Source: Natrinema amylolyticum (GTDB taxonomy: Archaea; Halobacteriota; Halobacteria; Halobacteriales; Natrialbaceae). From it: DNA of 42,259 bases. A program made the position numbers and the translations under genes. Under the pieces are notes generated by a model. That model saw only the letters and a program-made list of their open reading frames with translations. It was not told where the DNA came from and did not search any database. Shown here piece after piece: positions 16,387 through 25,308 of the stretch. The stretch's first letter is position 1. Each line of letters starts with the position of its first letter. Where the stretch lies: the NCBI RefSeq assembly GCF_020515625.1, contig NZ_JAIWPJ010000008.1:1-42259 (forward strand), given 5' to 3'.

Positions 16387-17039
16387 ATGGCCGGTGTGAA
16401 CCGGTCGGAACCGTACTGTTCGCCCTCGGCGCGGGCACTGCTACGTTTTTCGCTCCTTGTTCGTATGCCCTGCTACCCGTCTACGTCGGCTACTACGTGG
16501 CGGCGACGGACGAGGAGGGCGCCCCGCTCTCCGGCGCCGTGAGCCGCGGACTCGCGGCTGCGGTCGGTTCGATAGCCGTTCTCATCGCTCTCTCGGCCGT
16601 CGCCCTCGTCGCCGGCATCGCTCTCGAGTCTCTGCTGCCGTTTCTCGAGTACGCCGTCGGTATCGCGTTGATTGCCCTCGAGGTGTGGGTGATTTGGGGC
16701 GGGACGGGCGCCGTCCACGTCCTCCTGCCGGAACGACGAGCGACCGTGACCGGATCCGCGGCTTTCGGTGCGATGTACGCTCTCGCGGCCGTTGCCTGTG
16801 TGGTACCGCTGTTTCTGTCGCTCGCGTTTCGGTCGATCACGATGTCAGTCGCAGAGACCGCGGCGATCATGGACAGCCACGCGGCCAGGTTCGCCGTCCT
16901 GCTTCTCAGTGTGACCGGTGCGACTGCAGTGGGGCACGACCTCACAGCCGGCCGGTTCACCGCCTACGCCGACCGATTCGTTCGCCTCGCCGGCGTGTCG
17001 CTCGTCCTCGCCGACATCGACCAGCTATACGTCGCCTGA
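16387..17039 (+). CDS. CcdA-like membrane thiol-redox protein, apparently frameshifted near the start
   Basis: The protein frame (16386 onward) reads GTVLFALGAG, then FAPCSYALLPVYVGYYV and continues to 17039, with six or so membrane segments and a second Cys in VACVVPLFLSL: the two-cysteine layout of CcdA, which passes reducing power across the membrane to TlpA-like partners. No ATG, GTG or TTG occurs in this frame before codon 38 (16497). The ATG at 16387, just after the tlpA stop, is in another frame; adding one G in GTGTGAACC would give MAGVEPVGTVLF. So either one base was lost here (gene damaged) or the sequence has an error. Translation from 16497 alone would lose the first membrane helix and its cysteine. 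Confidence 0.75.
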
Positions 17040-17241
17040 TTTTCGAGGGAATTCCGTCCGAGGTCGGAGCCGGTTCTCGGGCCGCTCGTCGTCCAGCGAC
17101 GCAAGTGGCGCGTCGCTCGAGCGGACAGTTCTCATGCAACACGGCCTGAGATACCCGTTCGTCGCCGCACTGGGCGTCACTTCGACGAACGTGTACGGGA
17201 GAATCACTATGGCAATAACGTATCCATTTCAGGTTGAAGGG

Positions 17242-17391
17242 ATGACTATAGACAACGCGGACGAGTCGGAGCCGGTGATGCAACGGTTGTACGACCGTAT
17301 ATGGTTGCTCGCAGCGGCGGCACTCGTGTTTTTCGCCGTTTCGTACGTCGCGTGGGGATGGGTCGACGTGTTCTCAGTTCCACTGGGGTGA
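17242..17391 (+). CDS. Small single-span subunit of the heme-copper reductase
   Basis: 49 residues: an acidic N-terminus (MTIDNADESEPVM), then one membrane span (IWLLAAAALVFFAVSYVAWGW) and a short tail. A one-helix subunit of this kind precedes subunit II in ba3-type (B-family) oxidase operons. It is followed by subunit II after four bases, so they are surely co-transcribed. GAAGG precedes the ATG. Confidence 0.75.
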   Translation: MTIDNADESEPVMQRLYDRIWLLAAAALVFFAVSYVAWGWVDVFSVPLG

Positions 17392-17395
17392 TTCC

Positions 17396-17938
17396 ATGAC
17401 GTCACCGATCAAACCCCCGGACGGTAACTGGTGGGATCAACCGGTCAACAGACGCGAATCCATCTGGCTGGGACTGGGTGTCGGCTGGTCGCTCATTCTC
17501 TTCGGCTGGATGAGCGTCTGGACGCGCGTCGGCGATCAGAACCCCATCGGCGAGACGTTCAGCGTAGAGGCCGAGGAGTTCCGCGAGAAGCTGCAGGACT
17601 ACAAGGAGCGTGCCGAGGAGACAGACGCGGGTCTCGTCCCGCCGGAGCAGGACGTCTACCTGCAGGCGATGCGATTCCAGTGGGATGGCGCGCCAGTTGT
17701 CCTCGAGACGGGGACGGAGTACGACTTCCATCTCAACTCGATGGACGTCCAGCACGGCTTCTCGCTGCGGCCCGAGGACGCGCTGAGCAAACAGATCAAC
17801 CTGCAGGTGCTGCCCGGCTACGAGTGGGTGGTGCCGATGACCTTCGACGAACCCGGCACCTACCACATCATCTGTAACGAGTTCTGTGGCCAGGGCCACC
17901 GGACCATGCACGGGACGATCGTCGTGGAGGAGGGATAA
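17396..17938 (+). CDS. Heme-copper reductase subunit II with CuA site
   Basis: 180 residues: one N-terminal membrane anchor (~24-42) and a C-terminal cupredoxin domain outside the membrane. The binuclear CuA ligands are all present: H120 in MDVQHGFSL, C160 and C164 in CNEFCGQGH, H168 and M171. It accepts electrons from a halocyanin-like or other carrier and passes them to subunit I. The single anchor and the order subunit II before I are as in ba3-type enzymes. The next gene starts two bases after the stop. Confidence 0.93.
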   Translation: MTSPIKPPDGNWWDQPVNRRESIWLGLGVGWSLILFGWMSVWTRVGDQNPIGETFSVEAEEFREKLQDYKERAEETDAGLVPPEQDVYLQAMRFQWDGAPVVLETGTEYDFHLNSMDVQHGFSLRPEDALSKQINLQVLPGYEWVVPMTFDEPGTYHIICNEFCGQGHRTMHGTIVVEEG

Positions 17939-17940
17939 CG

Positions 17941-19686
17941 ATGGCACACAAACTGGACGTTCTCGGCCTGTTCGACAACGAGTATCGCGACGACGGCTTC
18001 CGGACCTGCTCCGTGACGGGGCTCGAGGTTCACCGCTCCGTCGACAACCACGTCAAGCTGTTCGGTCTCACGGCGGTCGTTGCCCTCCTCTACGGAGGCA
18101 TCTTCGCGTTTACCGTCGCGATGACCCGCTGGGAAGTGATCGGGTTACTCGATGCCGCGGACTTCTATACGCATCTCAGCCTGCACGCGTGGAACCTGCT
18201 GATCTTCTGGATGGTGTTCATGGAGATCGCCATCCTCTACGTGGGCGGGCCGATGGTACTGGGCAGACGGCTACCGTTCACGAAGGTCGCGAAGGCGGGA
18301 TGGCTCGTCATGGCCGCCGGGGCGGTGCTCGTCAACTACGCCATCTGGACCACCGAAGCGCCGAACGAGGCGCCGCTGTTGACGGCCTACGTCCCGATGC
18401 CGATTTCGCCGCTGTTCTACGCCGGCGCGATCGTCTTCATTCTGGGCACCGTCGTCGCGGCACTGCCCTTTTTCGCGACGATGTGGTACGAGAAGCGCGA
18501 GCACCCGGACAAGACGCTGCCGCTCGTCAGCTTCGCCGCGTTCGTCACGTCGATCATCGCCGTCGAGGCGCTGGTCGGCGGGCTGGTGGCGTTCGTTCCC
18601 ACCCTGCTGTGGCGACTCGAGATGATCCAGTGGTGGGACGCGGCCTGGTACCGCCAGATGTACTGGATCATCGGGCACGGAACACAGCAGATCAACCTCG
18701 TGGCGATGATCGCCGTCTGGTACTTCCTCACCCACGTCGTCGCCGGCGCGGAGGTCGTCAGCGAGAAGGTCTCGCGGACGGCGTTTATCCTCTACCTGTT
18801 CTTCATCAACCTCGGGGCGGCACACCACTTGCTGTCCGACCCCGCGGTGTCGACCGGCTGGCGCATCTGGAACACGTCCTACGCGTTCTACGGCGCGACG
18901 TTCGCGAGTCTGATCCACGCGTTCGCCATCCCGGCGGGGATCGAGGCCGGCCGCCGAAAGCGCGGGAAGGGCGGCGGGTTGTTCGGCTGGCTCACGTCCG
19001 CTCCCTGGTCGAACCCGGTGTTCTCCTCGACGATCTTCTCGATCATTCTGTTCGGGTTCCTCGGCGGAATCACTGGGGTCATGATGGGACAACTTCAGCT
19101 CAACATGACTTGGCACAACACGTTCGCGACGGTGGGTCACTTCCACGGGACGGTCGTCCTCGGAACGACTGTCGCGTTCATGGGCCTGGTCTTCTTCGTG
19201 ATTCGGACCATGTTCATGCGACAGTACATCTCCGAGCGGCTCGCGTCGATCCAGCCGTTCTTCTACTCGGCCGCGATGGGCGTGGCCGTCCTGATGATGA
19301 TGTACGTCGGTATTCTCTACGGCATCCCGCGACGGACCGCCGAGGTCGTCGAGAACATCCCCGGCACCGAGTTCAGTCTCTCCGCCGCGTCGCCGCTGTT
19401 CGCGATCTTCGGGATCTTCGCCCTACTCGCCATCGCGGGCGGGGTCCTGTTCGTTCTCGTCGCGGTCGGTTCGCTCGTCTTCGGCGACCGGGTCGAAAAC
19501 GGCGCGGACAACGCGGATCTCGTCGCCGACGGGGGGCTGGGGATGGCCCAGGATCCGGACGACCCCGTCCACGCCTACGAGATGCGCGGCACGTTCGTCC
19601 TCTGTCTGGTCTTCCTCGCCGCGTTCGTGATCACCTACCTGCTGAACTGGTATCTGCTCACCCAGCTCTGGTCGATCGGCGCCTGA
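17941..19686 (+). CDS. Heme-copper reductase catalytic subunit I; probable nitric oxide reductase
   Basis: 581 residues, about 13-14 membrane helices. Heme and copper ligands visible: H82 (HLSLHAW), the first CuB/FeB-type His H246, H295-H296 (AAHHLLSDP), and H400/H402 (VGHFHGTVV). In oxygen reductases of the A and B families the His in helix VI is followed four residues later by a cross-linked Tyr (HPEVY); here the motif is GHGTQQ, with Gln250 in that place. Lack of this Tyr is characteristic of NO-reducing members of the superfamily, and families with a CuA subunit are known among them. With nirK in the same island, NO reduction to N2O is my preferred role. A cbb3-like rescue by a Tyr from another helix is the alternative. 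Confidence 0.9.
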   Translation: MAHKLDVLGLFDNEYRDDGFRTCSVTGLEVHRSVDNHVKLFGLTAVVALLYGGIFAFTVAMTRWEVIGLLDAADFYTHLSLHAWNLLIFWMVFMEIAILYVGGPMVLGRRLPFTKVAKAGWLVMAAGAVLVNYAIWTTEAPNEAPLLTAYVPMPISPLFYAGAIVFILGTVVAALPFFATMWYEKREHPDKTLPLVSFAAFVTSIIAVEALVGGLVAFVPTLLWRLEMIQWWDAAWYRQMYWIIGHGTQQINLVAMIAVWYFLTHVVAGAEVVSEKVSRTAFILYLFFINLGAAHHLLSDPAVSTGWRIWNTSYAFYGATFASLIHAFAIPAGIEAGRRKRGKGGGLFGWLTSAPWSNPVFSSTIFSIILFGFLGGITGVMMGQLQLNMTWHNTFATVGHFHGTVVLGTTVAFMGLVFFVIRTMFMRQYISERLASIQPFFYSAAMGVAVLMMMYVGILYGIPRRTAEVVENIPGTEFSLSAASPLFAIFGIFALLAIAGGVLFVLVAVGSLVFGDRVENGADNADLVADGGLGMAQDPDDPVHAYEMRGTFVLCLVFLAAFVITYLLNWYLLTQLWSIGA

Positions 19687-19714
19687 TCGACCACGCGTTT
19701 CGCTGTACCCACCC

Positions 19715-20458
19715 ATGACGCCACACTCCGACGACGCGACCGCATCGCCGCTCGAGTCCGTCACGCGGGCCATCGCCCGGGCCTGGCGTGACCTGTTGAG
19801 TGTCTACTACGCGAATACGCCCATCTGGCGACTGTTCAAGAGCGTCGGACTGCTCTTTTTCGGCTTCTTCTGCTGGACGGCCTCGAGCCTCGTACTCTCC
19901 TACGGCATCGAGTGGACCATCCTTGAGTATACGAGGGCCTACGGATTCGTCCTCATCCTCTGGGGGCCGCTTACCCACGCCGTGATCGTCCCGCTCGTAA
20001 TTCGGCTTCGCCGGACTGCCGACCGACCGCTCGTCCGAGCGATCGCTCGGAACGGGTCGAAGATCAACCTCTCTATATTCCTGGCTATCGTCCTGATACT
20101 CGGAACGGCACCCGTCTCGCCGATGCTGCTCGACTTTCAGTCGCCGCTCCAGAGCGATTCGGGTTCGGACGTCAACCCCGACCTCTCGTGTACCCGCGCG
20201 GACGGGGAAATTTCCTGTACGCTCTCCGAGACGGAGGGGATCGACAGCGTCGTCGTGACCAGCGGCGAAAGTCAGATCGCGCGCGTCGAGGACCCGCCGT
20301 ACGACGTCACGTTCCGGGAAGACGACCTCGAGTCAGTGGTCGGGCAGAAGGAGTTCGTCGTCGAACTCCGCGACGAAGACGACGAGACCCTGCGGCGATA
20401 CCGTCGGTCCGTCTCGTCGGTTCCGAACGCGTCGCTCGAGCCGTCGTCGGGAGCCTGA
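19715..20458 (+). CDS. Unrecognised membrane protein next to the reductase
   Basis: 247 residues that I cannot assign to a family. After a hydrophilic start there are three predicted membrane spans: GLLFFGFFCWTASSLVLSYG, YGFVLILWGPLTHAVIVPLV and INLSIFLAIVLILGTAPVS. The C-terminal ~100 residues form an acidic beta-rich domain outside the membrane, with a cysteine pair (LSCTRADGEISCTL) and an Ig-like look. It starts 28 bases after subunit I in the same direction, so it is probably an extra subunit or assembly factor. Confidence 0.75.
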   Translation: MTPHSDDATASPLESVTRAIARAWRDLLSVYYANTPIWRLFKSVGLLFFGFFCWTASSLVLSYGIEWTILEYTRAYGFVLILWGPLTHAVIVPLVIRLRRTADRPLVRAIARNGSKINLSIFLAIVLILGTAPVSPMLLDFQSPLQSDSGSDVNPDLSCTRADGEISCTLSETEGIDSVVVTSGESQIARVEDPPYDVTFREDDLESVVGQKEFVVELRDEDDETLRRYRRSVSSVPNASLEPSSGA

Positions 20459-20777
20459 TCGCCCTGCGGAAGCCCGGGTCGTTCGTTCCGTCCGGTCCCG
20501 TTCTCGTGCGGTCCTGTCCTCGTTCCGTCCAGTCCAGGTCTCGTCCTGTCCGTACCCGTCCTCGTTCTCGTCCGAGACGGGTGTCCCAATTCGTCGCGTA
20601 GTTCACGGTCGGTCTCGGAGATCCGATCCAGCGATCCGCTCACGGTCGTCGTCGAGCCCCGGGAGTTGTCTCGGAACGCCACCGCCGCCTCCCTCTCCAT
20701 CCCTCTGTCTCGAGGACAGACACACTACACCGCAGTATCGGAGTCCGAAACCAGTGGGTAGCGATCGAATCCCACGA
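20459..20777. repeat. Gene-free stretch with a pyrimidine-rich degenerate repeat
   Basis: Between the convergent membrane-protein and ATPase genes, roughly 20476-20577 consists of repeated short words such as GTTCCGTCC, GTCCTGTCC, GTCCAGTCC and CCGTCCTCG, giving a pyrimidine-rich + strand of about 100 bases. It may be a bidirectional termination zone or a slippage-expanded tract. No gene is credible. Confidence 0.5.
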
Positions 20778-23270
20778 CTAGTCGTCCAGCACCGGCCGCG
20801 AGGAGTTGCCGACGACGATGGCGCTGCTCGTCGCCATCGCGACGGCCGCGAAGAGCGGGTTGATCAGTCCGGCGACGGCCAGTGGGATCGCGACGGCGTT
20901 GTACAGCAGCGCCCAACAGACGTTCTCGCGGATGCGCCGCCGGGTTCCGGTCGCGAGATCGAACACGGATCGAACGGACCGGAGGTCGCTCGAGGTGACG
21001 ACCGCGTCGGCGGCGTCGGTCGCGCGGGCCGTCCCGTTTCCGAGGGCGATCCCGACGTCCGCCGCGGCCAGCGCCGGGGCGTCGTTCGTGCCGTCGCCGA
21101 CCATCGCCGTCACCCCCTCGCGGGAGAGCTGTCGGACCGTTTCGACCTTTCCGTCCGGCGGGACACCGGCGAAGACCCGGTCGACTGCGGGATGGTCGCG
21201 AACCGTCGCCGTCGCGGCTTCGTCGTCGCCCGTTAGAACGATCACCTCGCGGTCGGCGAACGACTCGAGGACCGATTGCCACTCCGACCGCGTTCTGTCG
21301 CCGACGACGGCGACGGCCCTCGCCCGGCCGCCGTAGCCGATGACTGTCGGTAACCGTCCATGCGCTCGCGCGTCATCGATCGCCGTCTCGAGGTCGTCCG
21401 GAACCGGACCGACCAACCGCTCGACGAGCGCGGGCGTCCCGACGGCGACCCGATCGCCCGCTCGTCGCTCGTCGCCGGTCTCGAGGGCAGCGGAGTCCGC
21501 CGTCGTTTCCTCGACCGTCGCACTGACGCCCTCACCGGGATGCCGTTCGAAGTCGGTCACCGCGAACGATCGCTCGTCGTCTCCGGCGGCTTCGGGTTCG
21601 AGGGAGCCGCCGTCGAACGCGACACGCTCGTCGGCCCCACCGTCGTGGTCCCGCTCTGCCGGCCCGGCGCTCGCCGCGGCCACGATGGCCTCGGCGACGG
21701 GATGCTCCGAGCGGCGCTCGACGGCCGCGGCGAGGTCGATCGCATTGATGTCGCCGTGTACTTCGAGCACCGTCATTTCACCGGCTGTCAGCGTGCCAGT
21801 TTTGTCGAAGACGATCGTCTCGACGGCCGATGCCGACTCGAACAGTGTCGCGTTCGCGACGACGATCCCGTGCTCGAGGGCGTCGCGGAGGCCAGATGCG
21901 ACCGCCAGTGGCGTCGCCAGCCCCATCGCACAGGGACAGGAAACGACGAGCACTGTCAACCCCGTGAGCACCGCGTCTGCGATCGGCGTTCCCGTCGCGA
22001 GGCGCCAGCCCGTCGCGACGACCGCCAGTGTCAGTACAAACGGAACGAAGATCGTCGCGAGCTTGTCCGCCAGCCGCTGGACGCCCGGCGTCGAACTCTG
22101 GATCTCCCACATGAGCGACGCGATGTGATCGAGCGTACTCTCCGCGTCCTCGCCGACCTCGACGACCAGCGCACTGTCGGTCGCGATCGCGCCGCCCACG
22201 ACGCGATCACCCGGTCGCTTCGTGACCGGCAACGATTCGCCGGTAAGGACGGACTCGTCGACGGCTGCCGTTCCCTCGAGTACTCGCCCGTCGACGGGGA
22301 TCCGCTCGCCGGGTCTGACGAGCACCTCCTCGCCTCCCGCGAGCCGCTCGACCGGAACCGTCTCGGTCCCGCCGTCGATTCGACGGGTCGCAGTGCGAAC
22401 CCGTGCGGCGGTGATGTCCGCGAGCAGGTCGGTCGCCCGCCGCTTGATCCGGCGTTCGTAGTAGGTTCCGAGCGTGACGACCAGGATGACGGCGACGGTC
22501 ACGTCGTAGTAGAGGTGCGTGCGTCCCATCACCAGCGCGACCGTACTATAGGCGTACGCCGCGACCGCGGCGATCGCGATCAGCAGATCCATGTTCGGCT
22601 GCCCGACCCGCAGGCTGACGTACGCGCCTCGTAAGACCGGATAGCCGGTGTAGAACAGCACGCCGCCCGTCAACAGGCCGATCACGGCGAGTGGAAGGTA
22701 AATCCCGACGGATGTGGTTGCATCCACCGAAAGGATTCCCGTCTCGATCCCGACGTAGCTCGGATAGAGGTAGAACAGGTACCACGGCATGACGAGCATC
22801 GCCAGAAACCCGCCGACGAGCAGCCGCGGGACGAGGTCCTCGTCGGTTCGCGTGCCGTCCCCCTCGCCGTCGCGAAACCGCGCCTCGTAGCCGTATCCCG
22901 AGAGCGTTTCGGGGAGTTCGTCCTCGTCCAGCCGGTCGGGGTCGTAGACGACCCGGGCAGTGTCGGTCGCGTAGCTCGCCTCGACGATCAGAATCCCCGC
23001 CTCGCGCTCGCCCAGCAGCGCGACGAACCCCTCGCAGGTCGAGCAGTGCATCCCGTCGACCGCGAGGAACGCCTCCGCAGCGTCGTCCGGAATTTCCCGC
23101 TCGACGGTCCCGGCTGTCCGGTCGACGACGCTCTCGCGATCGATGTCGTCGACCGTCTCGAGCGTTGCGCTCACCTCCAGACAGCCGCGACAGCAGAACC
23201 GTCCCTCGACGTCCGCCGCGGTCACCGGTGACTCTGGCGTCGGAAGGCCACAGAGTGAGCACGAATCCAT
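20778..23270 (-). CDS. Copper-transporting P1B-type ATPase with N-terminal TRASH-like domain
   Basis: 830 residues. The N-terminus has a cysteine-rich metal-binding segment ([10 protein letters not shown]...GRFCCRGC), then an HMA domain with GMHCSTC (C76, C79), membrane helices, TGES (343-346), the transport motif CPC (445-447), DKTGT with phosphorylated D489, HP in RSEHPVAEA and [15 protein letters not shown] and the CxxC HMA domain indicate Cu(I) transport. The form with N-terminal cysteines resembles FixI/CtpA-type pumps that export copper for assembly of heme-copper enzymes, and its place beside the CuA enzyme and nirK supports delivery rather than detoxification. It faces the reductase operon convergently. 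Confidence 0.93.
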   Translation of the reverse strand: MDSCSLCGLPTPESPVTAADVEGRFCCRGCLEVSATLETVDDIDRESVVDRTAGTVEREIPDDAAEAFLAVDGMHCSTCEGFVALLGEREAGILIVEASYATDTARVVYDPDRLDEDELPETLSGYGYEARFRDGEGDGTRTDEDLVPRLLVGGFLAMLVMPWYLFYLYPSYVGIETGILSVDATTSVGIYLPLAVIGLLTGGVLFYTGYPVLRGAYVSLRVGQPNMDLLIAIAAVAAYAYSTVALVMGRTHLYYDVTVAVILVVTLGTYYERRIKRRATDLLADITAARVRTATRRIDGGTETVPVERLAGGEEVLVRPGERIPVDGRVLEGTAAVDESVLTGESLPVTKRPGDRVVGGAIATDSALVVEVGEDAESTLDHIASLMWEIQSSTPGVQRLADKLATIFVPFVLTLAVVATGWRLATGTPIADAVLTGLTVLVVSCPCAMGLATPLAVASGLRDALEHGIVVANATLFESASAVETIVFDKTGTLTAGEMTVLEVHGDINAIDLAAAVERRSEHPVAEAIVAAASAGPAERDHDGGADERVAFDGGSLEPEAAGDDERSFAVTDFERHPGEGVSATVEETTADSAALETGDERRAGDRVAVGTPALVERLVGPVPDDLETAIDDARAHGRLPTVIGYGGRARAVAVVGDRTRSEWQSVLESFADREVIVLTGDDEAATATVRDHPAVDRVFAGVPPDGKVETVRQLSREGVTAMVGDGTNDAPALAAADVGIALGNGTARATDAADAVVTSSDLRSVRSVFDLATGTRRRIRENVCWALLYNAVAIPLAVAGLINPLFAAVAMATSSAIVVGNSSRPVLDD

Positions 23271-23351
23271 CTCACGGTCGCTACTCGCGGACGCTGGGTA
23301 GCCGTGATGCCGAACGCGTTCGCATCGATCGCGGTCGGGATCGATCGTCGC

Positions 23352-23783
23352 TCATCGCCGTCGAACGCCGGCGGTCACCGCGAGCCGCCACGGAAGGACG
23401 AATCCGAGACCGAGGACAGCAGTGACGAGCAGGAACTCCGGTGGTGCGCTACCGGGAAACAGCGCCGTCGAGCGGATGGCCCCGCCGAGCAGCGACGCGA
23501 CCACCCATGCGACAGCGACGATGGCGAGCGTCCGTCTGAACGACTCGAACACCCGCCTCCGATACGCTCCGAAGAGCGGGGCGACGGCCACCCATCCAAT
23601 CACGAACGGGATCGCAGTCCGGAGGGTATAGGCTGGAAACGCCCACGGTTCGATCGCGTGCTTCAACAATCCGAAAGCGATGAACGCGACGACGATGAGC
23701 ACGTCGACGGCAGCGAGAGTAATGACGAACGGTTCAGACGCAACTCGCCCGATTGACTCCCAACTCAGGTGTGATTTGATCAT
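23352..23783 (-). CDS. DUF3054 membrane protein
   Basis: 143 residues with four membrane spans. The segment TLRTAIPFVIGWVAVAPLFGAYRR matches the signature of DUF3054, a family of small actinobacterial and haloarchaeal membrane proteins of unknown function. I start at the ATG at 23783 because homologous sequence begins only there; the open frame extends upstream without protein-like content. It lies upstream of the ATPase in the same direction, about 80 bases away. Confidence 0.8.
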   Translation of the reverse strand: MIKSHLSWESIGRVASEPFVITLAAVDVLIVVAFIAFGLLKHAIEPWAFPAYTLRTAIPFVIGWVAVAPLFGAYRRRVFESFRRTLAIVAVAWVVASLLGGAIRSTALFPGSAPPEFLLVTAVLGLGFVLPWRLAVTAGVRRR

Positions 23784-24076
23784 GGCTTGGAACTCGAACG
23801 CGACGCGAGGGGACGGACGGGAGACAGCGACGATCTCTGTCTCGATGACCTGCGGTGACGGTCGGTCGAATCGACACGCGCCAAGTATGCGACTTTGCTC
23901 CCGAACGTGTTCAGTGGATTGCTCGAACGACCGAAGCGAGGTGACGGCCACCGAGATGCTGTATGCGTTCGTTGAGCCGATATACGGCCGGACATCCGCC
24001 TTACTCGTGACGGATGATCCTCAGTTTTTGGGAATGATGGAGGATATCGAAGGAGAGGTAAGTCGAATCATTAAAC

Positions 24077-24442
24077 ATGAGCGACACGATCGATCGACCG
24101 ATCCGGTGTCCGTACGCCGAACAGGATAGTGAGATCGACTGTGATCCCTACCGGATCATGGAACTGCTCAATGACGACGACGCTCGAGCGGTGTATCTCT
24201 ACGTCGAGGAGCCGGCGACGGTCCGTGACATAGTCGAAGCTCTCGATCTCCCCCAGTCGACGGCGTACAGAAAGGTCGAGAACCTCCGTGAAGCCGGCCT
24301 CATCTCACGGCTCAATGAGCGCTCGCGGACTGGAACCCCTGCGCATTACGTCCAAGCCATGGATCGGGTTTCAGTGACCTATGACGACCCGTTGCGGATC
24401 GAGTGTACGTTCAGCGGGCAAACCCTCTACTGTGAGCCCTGA
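24077..24442 (+). CDS. Winged-helix regulator with four cysteines
   Basis: 121 residues. The central domain is a winged HTH: DPYRIMELLNDDDARAVYLYV, ATVRDIVEALDLPQSTAYRKVENLREAGLI and a wing RTGTPAHYVQ. Two cysteines precede it (C11, C22) and two follow (C110, C119), the latter in IECTFSGQTLYCEP, so a metal or Fe-S site, or a disulfide switch, is possible. It sits between the NirK/reductase half and the heme d1 half of the island and is the only regulator there, so it may control the island in response to oxygen, NO or copper (inference). Confidence 0.8.
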   Translation: MSDTIDRPIRCPYAEQDSEIDCDPYRIMELLNDDDARAVYLYVEEPATVRDIVEALDLPQSTAYRKVENLREAGLISRLNERSRTGTPAHYVQAMDRVSVTYDDPLRIECTFSGQTLYCEP

Positions 24443-24613
24443 TTCCACGTCGCTCGAGCAGTATGCTGTTCCAGCCACAACTCGTTCGCTTCGTTCGACG
24501 GCGAGAGGGAGTCGATGAGGACCGTACCCGTTTCGTCACGCAGGCAGTTGCGACCTCCGTTTCCGCCTACGTCGGTAGGCCGATACGAACGAACGGCGTA
24601 CCGATGGTCCGTC

Positions 24614-25054
24614 TCAATCTGTCGTCGTATCCGTCTCCTCGGTCGTTTCGCCACGGGGCTCGTCGTCGGCCATCGCGCAGAGGTGTTCGAGCAGAAGTCC
24701 GAACCCCTCTGGCTTGAACCAGGTCGTAACTGCGCCCTCGTCTTCGACCTCCGCGAGGACGGTCTCCTCGTCGCGGACTGGAACAGAGACCTCGACCGGT
24801 CGATCGAACCGATCCTCGTTTTCCTCGATTAGGTACTTCGCCTCCGCGAGTTCGCGACGAACGTACTCGTACGGACCCATCGACTCGGTGTCGTCGCCGA
24901 TGACGAACCGGCGAGTTCGCCCGTCGTCCAGTGTCAGTCTGACGACGCCGTCCACTATGCGATCCTCCTCGAGATACTCGGCCAGGACGTCCTCGAAGAA
25001 GTCGGTCGTCATCCGATCGCCTCGAGCTTTCGACGCCGTGCTGTCGGTCGTCAT
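24614..25054 (-). CDS. Uncharacterised acidic cytoplasmic protein
   Basis: 146 residues, acidic, no membrane span or signal. It contains a short beta-rich segment (VDGVVRLTLDDGRTRRFVIG) and an alternation of strands and helices afterwards (PVEVSVPVRDEETVLAEVEDE). I recognise no family. A TATA box (TTTATAAAA) lies 27-19 bases before the ATG at 25054, which supports this start and a leaderless transcript. It is transcribed away from the heme d1 operon. Confidence 0.75.
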   Translation of the reverse strand: MTTDSTASKARGDRMTTDFFEDVLAEYLEEDRIVDGVVRLTLDDGRTRRFVIGDDTESMGPYEYVRRELAEAKYLIEENEDRFDRPVEVSVPVRDEETVLAEVEDEGAVTTWFKPEGFGLLLEHLCAMADDEPRGETTEETDTTTD

Positions 25055-25071
25055 GTGTCATACTATCGAGT

Positions 25072-25081
25072 ATTTTATAAA
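25072..25081 (-). promoter_or_regulatory. TATA box of the 25054 gene
   Basis: ATTTTATAAA on the + strand reads TTTATAAAAT on the minus strand, about 19-27 bases before the ATG, typical of leaderless haloarchaeal promoters. Confidence 0.6.
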
Positions 25082-25308
25082 TTACTGTACCGCCGACTCC
25101 AACGAGCTGGGAACCGTCGTCGAACGGAGTCGGATACTACGGCCGACATAGGGATCGTTACGACGTCGGATTCCGGATCTCTAGTGTGGTGTTATCATGA
25201 CGGAAAAACTCCGACGCGAACATCTTCCCCGTACCTCTCACGAACTCGAAACGTTGCTGCCCGGTTATAGGTGTCGGGTCTGGAGATTCAATTGGAGAGG
25301 TGCCCAGC

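Noticed and set aside
17190-17204. CGAACGTGTACG before the reductase operon as a regulator site
   Set aside because: Second half-site does not match GTTCG and the spacing is wrong.
17886-19718. 610-codon + frame overlapping reductase subunit I
   Set aside because: Arg-rich out-of-frame shadow without membrane helices or motifs.
23903-23912. GAACGTGTTC as a possible denitrification-regulator (CGAAC-N4-GTTCG type) site
   Set aside because: The spacer is two bases rather than four and the outer bases do not fit, so no claim is made.
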